Made by a program: the position numbers and the translations under genes. The notes below the pieces were generated by a model. The model did not search any database. It was not told where the DNA came from and saw nothing but the letters and a program-made list of their open reading frames with translations. Shown here in pieces: positions 61,167 to 64,000 of a stretch of DNA of 64,000 nt (position 1 is its first letter; each line of letters opens with the position of its first letter). Source of the stretch: Parasporobacterium paucivorans DSM 15970. GTDB lineage: Bacteria > Bacillota > Clostridia > Lachnospirales > Lachnospiraceae. The DNA lies in assembly GCF_900141895.1 (NCBI RefSeq), contig NZ_FQYT01000004.1:1-64000 (forward strand), written 5' to 3'.

Positions 61167-62405
61167 TTAATATCCCAAAGGATATTTGTCCGTTATATCT
61201 TTTACCAGCTGAATCGCCCTGTTTTTATTGGCGTGGTCATTTACCAGGATATGGATTGCCTCTGCGATAATATCCATTTCCTTTTCTTTCATTCCTCTTG
61301 TTGTTACGGCCGGGGTGCCCAGTCTGATACCGCTGGTTATGCTTGCCGGGGTCGTATCGTTGGGGATAGAATTTTTATTGCAGGTAATATTTGCCTCGTC
61401 CAGCATTTTCTCACAATCTTTCCCGGTAACTCCCAGATTTCTCAGGTCTACCAGCATCAGATGGTTATCGGTTCCGCCCGAAAAGATTTCAAACCCTCTC
61501 TGGATAAGTCCGTCTGCCAGAGCCGATGCATTCTTCACTACATCCTGTGCATATACCTTGAAGTCATCCTGAAGGGCTTCCTTAAAGCAAACCGCCTTTG
61601 CTGCGATGACGTGCATGAGGGGGCCTCCCTGGATTCCTGGGAAAACGGCCTTATTGAAGTTGAATTTTTCCGCATTTTCCGCACTGGACAGTATCATTCC
61701 ACCTCTAGGTCCGCGCAGTGTCTTATGGGTTGTTGAAGTCGTTACATGCGCATAAGGGATGGGGCTCATATGCACACCGCCAGCTACAAGTCCCGCCACG
61801 TGGGCGATGTCGGCCATAAGATAGGCACCTGTTTCATCTGCAATCTCCCTGAATCTCTTGAAATCTATTTCACGTGCATACGCACTGGCTCCGCAGACAA
61901 TCAGCTTCGGTTTGCATTCCTTCGCCAGTCTCAGTACCTCGTCGTAGTCGATATATCCATCTTCATTTACTCCATAAGTGAATGAATGGAAATACTTTCC
62001 GGAGATATTCACCTTGCTGCCGTGGCTCAGATGTCCTCCATGGGCAAGGCTCATTCCCAGCACGCTGTCCCCAGGGCTTACTATTGCATAGAAAGCCGCC
62101 ATGTTTGCCTGGGCTCCCGAGTGGGGCTGTACATTGGCATATTCACAGCCAAAAAGCTTCTTTACTCTGTCTATTGCAAGATTTTCAGCAATATCAACAT
62201 ATTCGCAGCCGCCATAATAACGGCTTCCCGGATATCCTTCTGCATATTTATTTGTTAAAGGAGAACCCATTGCAGCCATCACGGCATTACTTACCAGGTT
62301 TTCGCTGGCGATAAGCTCGATGTGGCTTTTCTGCCTCCCGATTTCCAATCTTATTGCTTCCGCTATTTCCGGATCAAACTTTTCTATATCGTTAAAAGAA
62401 TACAT
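61167..62405 (-). CDS. glyA: Serine hydroxymethyltransferase
   Basis: This 412-residue PLP enzyme converts serine and tetrahydrofolate to glycine and methylene-tetrahydrofolate. It has the PLP lysine in [16 protein letters not shown] and the early [15 protein letters not shown]. It has its own promoter and terminator. Functionally it follows from the serine pathway encoded 8 kb away, but it is not in that operon. Confidence 0.98.
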   Translation of the reverse strand: MYSFNDIEKFDPEIAEAIRLEIGRQKSHIELIASENLVSNAVMAAMGSPLTNKYAEGYPGSRYYGGCEYVDIAENLAIDRVKKLFGCEYANVQPHSGAQANMAAFYAIVSPGDSVLGMSLAHGGHLSHGSKVNISGKYFHSFTYGVNEDGYIDYDEVLRLAKECKPKLIVCGASAYAREIDFKRFREIADETGAYLMADIAHVAGLVAGGVHMSPIPYAHVTTSTTHKTLRGPRGGMILSSAENAEKFNFNKAVFPGIQGGPLMHVIAAKAVCFKEALQDDFKVYAQDVVKNASALADGLIQRGFEIFSGGTDNHLMLVDLRNLGVTGKDCEKMLDEANITCNKNSIPNDTTPASITSGIRLGTPAVTTRGMKEKEMDIIAEAIHILVNDHANKNRAIQLVKDITDKYPLGY

Positions 62406-62435
62406 GAAAATACCTCCACTTGGAAAATTTTGCTA

Positions 62436-62463
62436 ATTATAACACAAATCTAAATTAAATCAA
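62436..62463 (-). promoter_or_regulatory. Sigma-A promoter of glyA
   Basis: TTGATT (62463-62458), 16 bases, TATAAT (62441-62436) on the reverse strand. A forward TATAAT at 62497-62502 with a weak TTTATA upstream probably drives the divergent DUF1294 gene. Confidence 0.65.
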
Positions 62464-62529
62464 TATAATTTCATTTATACATATTCATTTCTGTTATATA
62501 ATTCTAGAAAATGAATGAATGGAGCCGTT

Positions 62530-62805
62530 ATGATCTATAAAATGCTTATCCTGTACCTGTTGCTCATCAATATGACCGGAATTATCCTGATTGCCTTGGA
62601 CAAAAGGAAGGCCCGTTTTGGACAGTGGCGCATCCCGGAGCGGACCCTGTTCCTGTCAGCCCTCGTTGGAGGAAGTCCGGGTGTCTGGGTTGCCATGAAA
62701 ATCTTTCATCACAAAACCAGACACATGAAATTTGTCCTGGGAATCCCCGCCATACTCGCTTTTCAGGTTATTGCTGTCCTTCTTTTTCACTTTTATCAAT
62801 TTTGA
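62530..62805 (+). CDS. DUF1294-family small membrane protein
   Basis: This 91-residue protein has an amino-terminal membrane helix, a short conserved middle (ALDKRKARFGQWRIPERTL, SALVGGSPGVWVAMKIFHHK) and a carboxyl helix, the pattern of DUF1294. Its function is unknown. I chose ATG 62530 with GGAG five bases before the start; a longer frame begins five codons upstream without a good site. It is divergent from glyA, and its last 38 bases overlap the 3' end of aspS on the other strand. Confidence 0.82.
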   Translation: MIYKMLILYLLLINMTGIILIALDKRKARFGQWRIPERTLFLSALVGGSPGVWVAMKIFHHKTRHMKFVLGIPAILAFQVIAVLLFHFYQF

Positions 62806-64000
62806 GGCACAGCTCAGCCAGCTGTTTTTCTTCTACCGCTCCCGGCGCCGCCGTCAGGAGACAGGAAGCATCCTTGACTTTCGGGAATGCTATCACGTCC
62901 CGGATGCTGTCTTCCTTCGTCATCAGCATCATCATCCGGTCAAATCCCAATGCCAGGCCGGCATGGGGAGGAACTCCGTATTTGAATGCATTCAGCAGGA
63001 AACCGAATCTATCATAGGCCTCCTCCTGGCTGAATCCCAGTAGATTGAACATTTTCTCCTGGACATCATTCTGGTAGATCCGCACGCTTCCGCCTCCCAG
63101 TTCGGTTCCATTCAATACGATATCGTAGGCTTTTGCCCGGATTGCGCCAGGGTTTGTATCGATCAGCGGGAGATCTTCCTCCATCGGCATGGTGAAAGGA
63201 TGGTGCATTGCCGTAAAGCGATCCTGTTCCGGAGACCATTCAAGCAGCGGGAATTCTGTAACCCAGAGAAAATTATACTGATCCTTATCCAAAAGTTCCA
63301 GGCTTCTTGCAATCTCAAGCCGCAGGTTCCCAAGAACATCAAATACAACTTTATTGCTGTCCGCGGATATAAGAATAAGGTCTCCCGGTTTTCCTTCCAT
63401 AGCGGCTGCTATTGCTTCCATTTCTTCCTGGGTCATGAACTTGGAGAAAGAGGATTTATAGCTTCCATCTTCATTGATGATCAAATACGGAAGGCCCTTT
63501 GCCCCAAAGCCTTTTGCATACTCAACCAGGGCATCGATTTTCTTTCGGCTCGTGCCGCCCTGACCCACGGCATTTATGCCTCTTACGCTTCCGTCCCCGG
63601 GTATGTCCGTAAAAGCCTTGAATTCGCAATCCTTCACCGCATCTGTCAGATCCTTTAATTCCATTCCAAAACGTGTATCCGGCTTATCCGATCCGAAACG
63701 TTCCATGGCTTCTTTGTAGGTCATCCTGGTCATCGGAAGCTGTACTTCCACCCCGATGCTTTCCAAAAACACATTGGCAATCAGACGTTCCGTCAGGTCA
63801 ATTACATCATCCACATCCACAAAGGAAAGCTCCATATCCACCTGTGTAAATTCCGGCTGGCGGTCAGCCCGCAGATCTTCATCCCTGAAGCATTTTACAA
63901 TTTGGAAGTACCTGTCAAATCCGGAGCACATCAGCAATTGCTTGAACAGCTGGGGAGACTGTGGGAGAGCGTAAAACGTGCCCGGATGCACACGGCTCGG
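62768..64000 (-). CDS. aspS: Aspartyl-tRNA synthetase, 3' part (cut by window edge)
   Basis: The reverse strand reads open from the window edge for 410 codons to a TAA at 62770. This is the class II catalytic core (motif 2 region CFRDEDLRADRQPEFTQVDME; motif 3 region GLALGFDRMMMLMTKEDSIRDV) plus the bacterial GAD insertion. A complete bacterial AspRS has about 590 residues, so the anticodon-binding amino end lies outside. The end of the gene overlaps the DUF1294 gene. Confidence 0.96.
   Translation of the reverse strand, partial: PSRVHPGTFYALPQSPQLFKQLLMCSGFDRYFQIVKCFRDEDLRADRQPEFTQVDMELSFVDVDDVIDLTERLIANVFLESIGVEVQLPMTRMTYKEAMERFGSDKPDTRFGMELKDLTDAVKDCEFKAFTDIPGDGSVRGINAVGQGGTSRKKIDALVEYAKGFGAKGLPYLIINEDGSYKSSFSKFMTQEEMEAIAAAMEGKPGDLILISADSNKVVFDVLGNLRLEIARSLELLDKDQYNFLWVTEFPLLEWSPEQDRFTAMHHPFTMPMEEDLPLIDTNPGAIRAKAYDIVLNGTELGGGSVRIYQNDVQEKMFNLLGFSQEEAYDRFGFLLNAFKYGVPPHAGLALGFDRMMMLMTKEDSIRDVIAFPKVKDASCLLTAAPGAVEEKQLAELCLKIDKSEKEGQQ

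Overview
The window looks like a chromosome segment of an anaerobic, low-to-mid GC Bacillota, most probably a Lachnospiraceae-type member of the Clostridia. The evidence is the gene order ireB-ruvX-DUF1292-fur-RNase J, the hrcA-grpE-dnaK-dnaJ-prmA-rsmE string, a DUF5721-like protein, CIRCE elements, strong AGGAGG ribosome sites, frequent TTG/GTG starts, and oxygen-sensitive or anaerobe-typical enzymes (rubrerythrin, corrinoid methyl transfer, HydA/NfnB-like redox proteins). The species cannot be fixed from the sequence alone.

Region 1 (1-14.4 kb) is the accessory, catabolic part. It holds the 5' part of an NCS2-type permease, a LysR regulator, a corrinoid protein with a UroD/MtaA-type methyltransferase, a two-gene redox complex (a NuoF-like protein that has lost its flavin/NADH motifs, plus a HydA-N/NfnB-like FAD fusion), and an eight-gene operon: cupin, SDR, 3-hydroxyacyl-CoA-dehydrogenase-like protein, metal-dependent cyclase, BKACE lyase, thiolase, and CoA-transferase A and B. 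Read in order, the operon matches the anaerobic phloroglucinol pathway: ring reduction, ring hydrolysis to 3-hydroxy-5-oxohexanoate, oxidation to triacetate, cleavage with acetyl-CoA, then acetoacetate activation and thiolysis. This is the most interesting system in the window. The corrinoid pair could demethylate methoxylated aromatics that feed it, and the redox pair could balance NADPH, but both links are inference from position.

Region 2 (14.4-18.6 kb) has aroF-tyrA preceded by an unannotated 33-codon leader peptide with six Tyr and two Phe codons and a strong intrinsic terminator, which together look like a ribosome-mediated attenuator. A divergent PucR/CdaR-type regulator and an acyl-carrier-like protein without its serine follow.

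Region 3 (18.6-46 kb) is housekeeping: tRNA modification (mnmA, trhP-like U32, trmR, mtaB, thiI, tgt further on), RNase J, Fur, RuvX, IreB, cysteine desulfurase, the HrcA heat-shock operon under a perfect CIRCE, a MoxR/VWA pair, rubrerythrin, hemW, lepA, asd, and a tRNA-Thr(CGT) whose gene overlaps the 3' end of a DHH phosphoesterase gene.

Region 4 (46-64 kb) has htpG under a second perfect CIRCE, argH, and one long leftward operon leuB-ilvD-ilvB-serC-serA-DUF1015-mscS-patatin. Then come yajC/tgt, glyA, a small DUF1294 membrane protein and the 3' two thirds of aspS, cut by the window edge. Nearly all leftward operons have a recognisable sigma-A promoter and an intrinsic terminator. No insertion sequence, prophage, CRISPR array or rRNA was seen.
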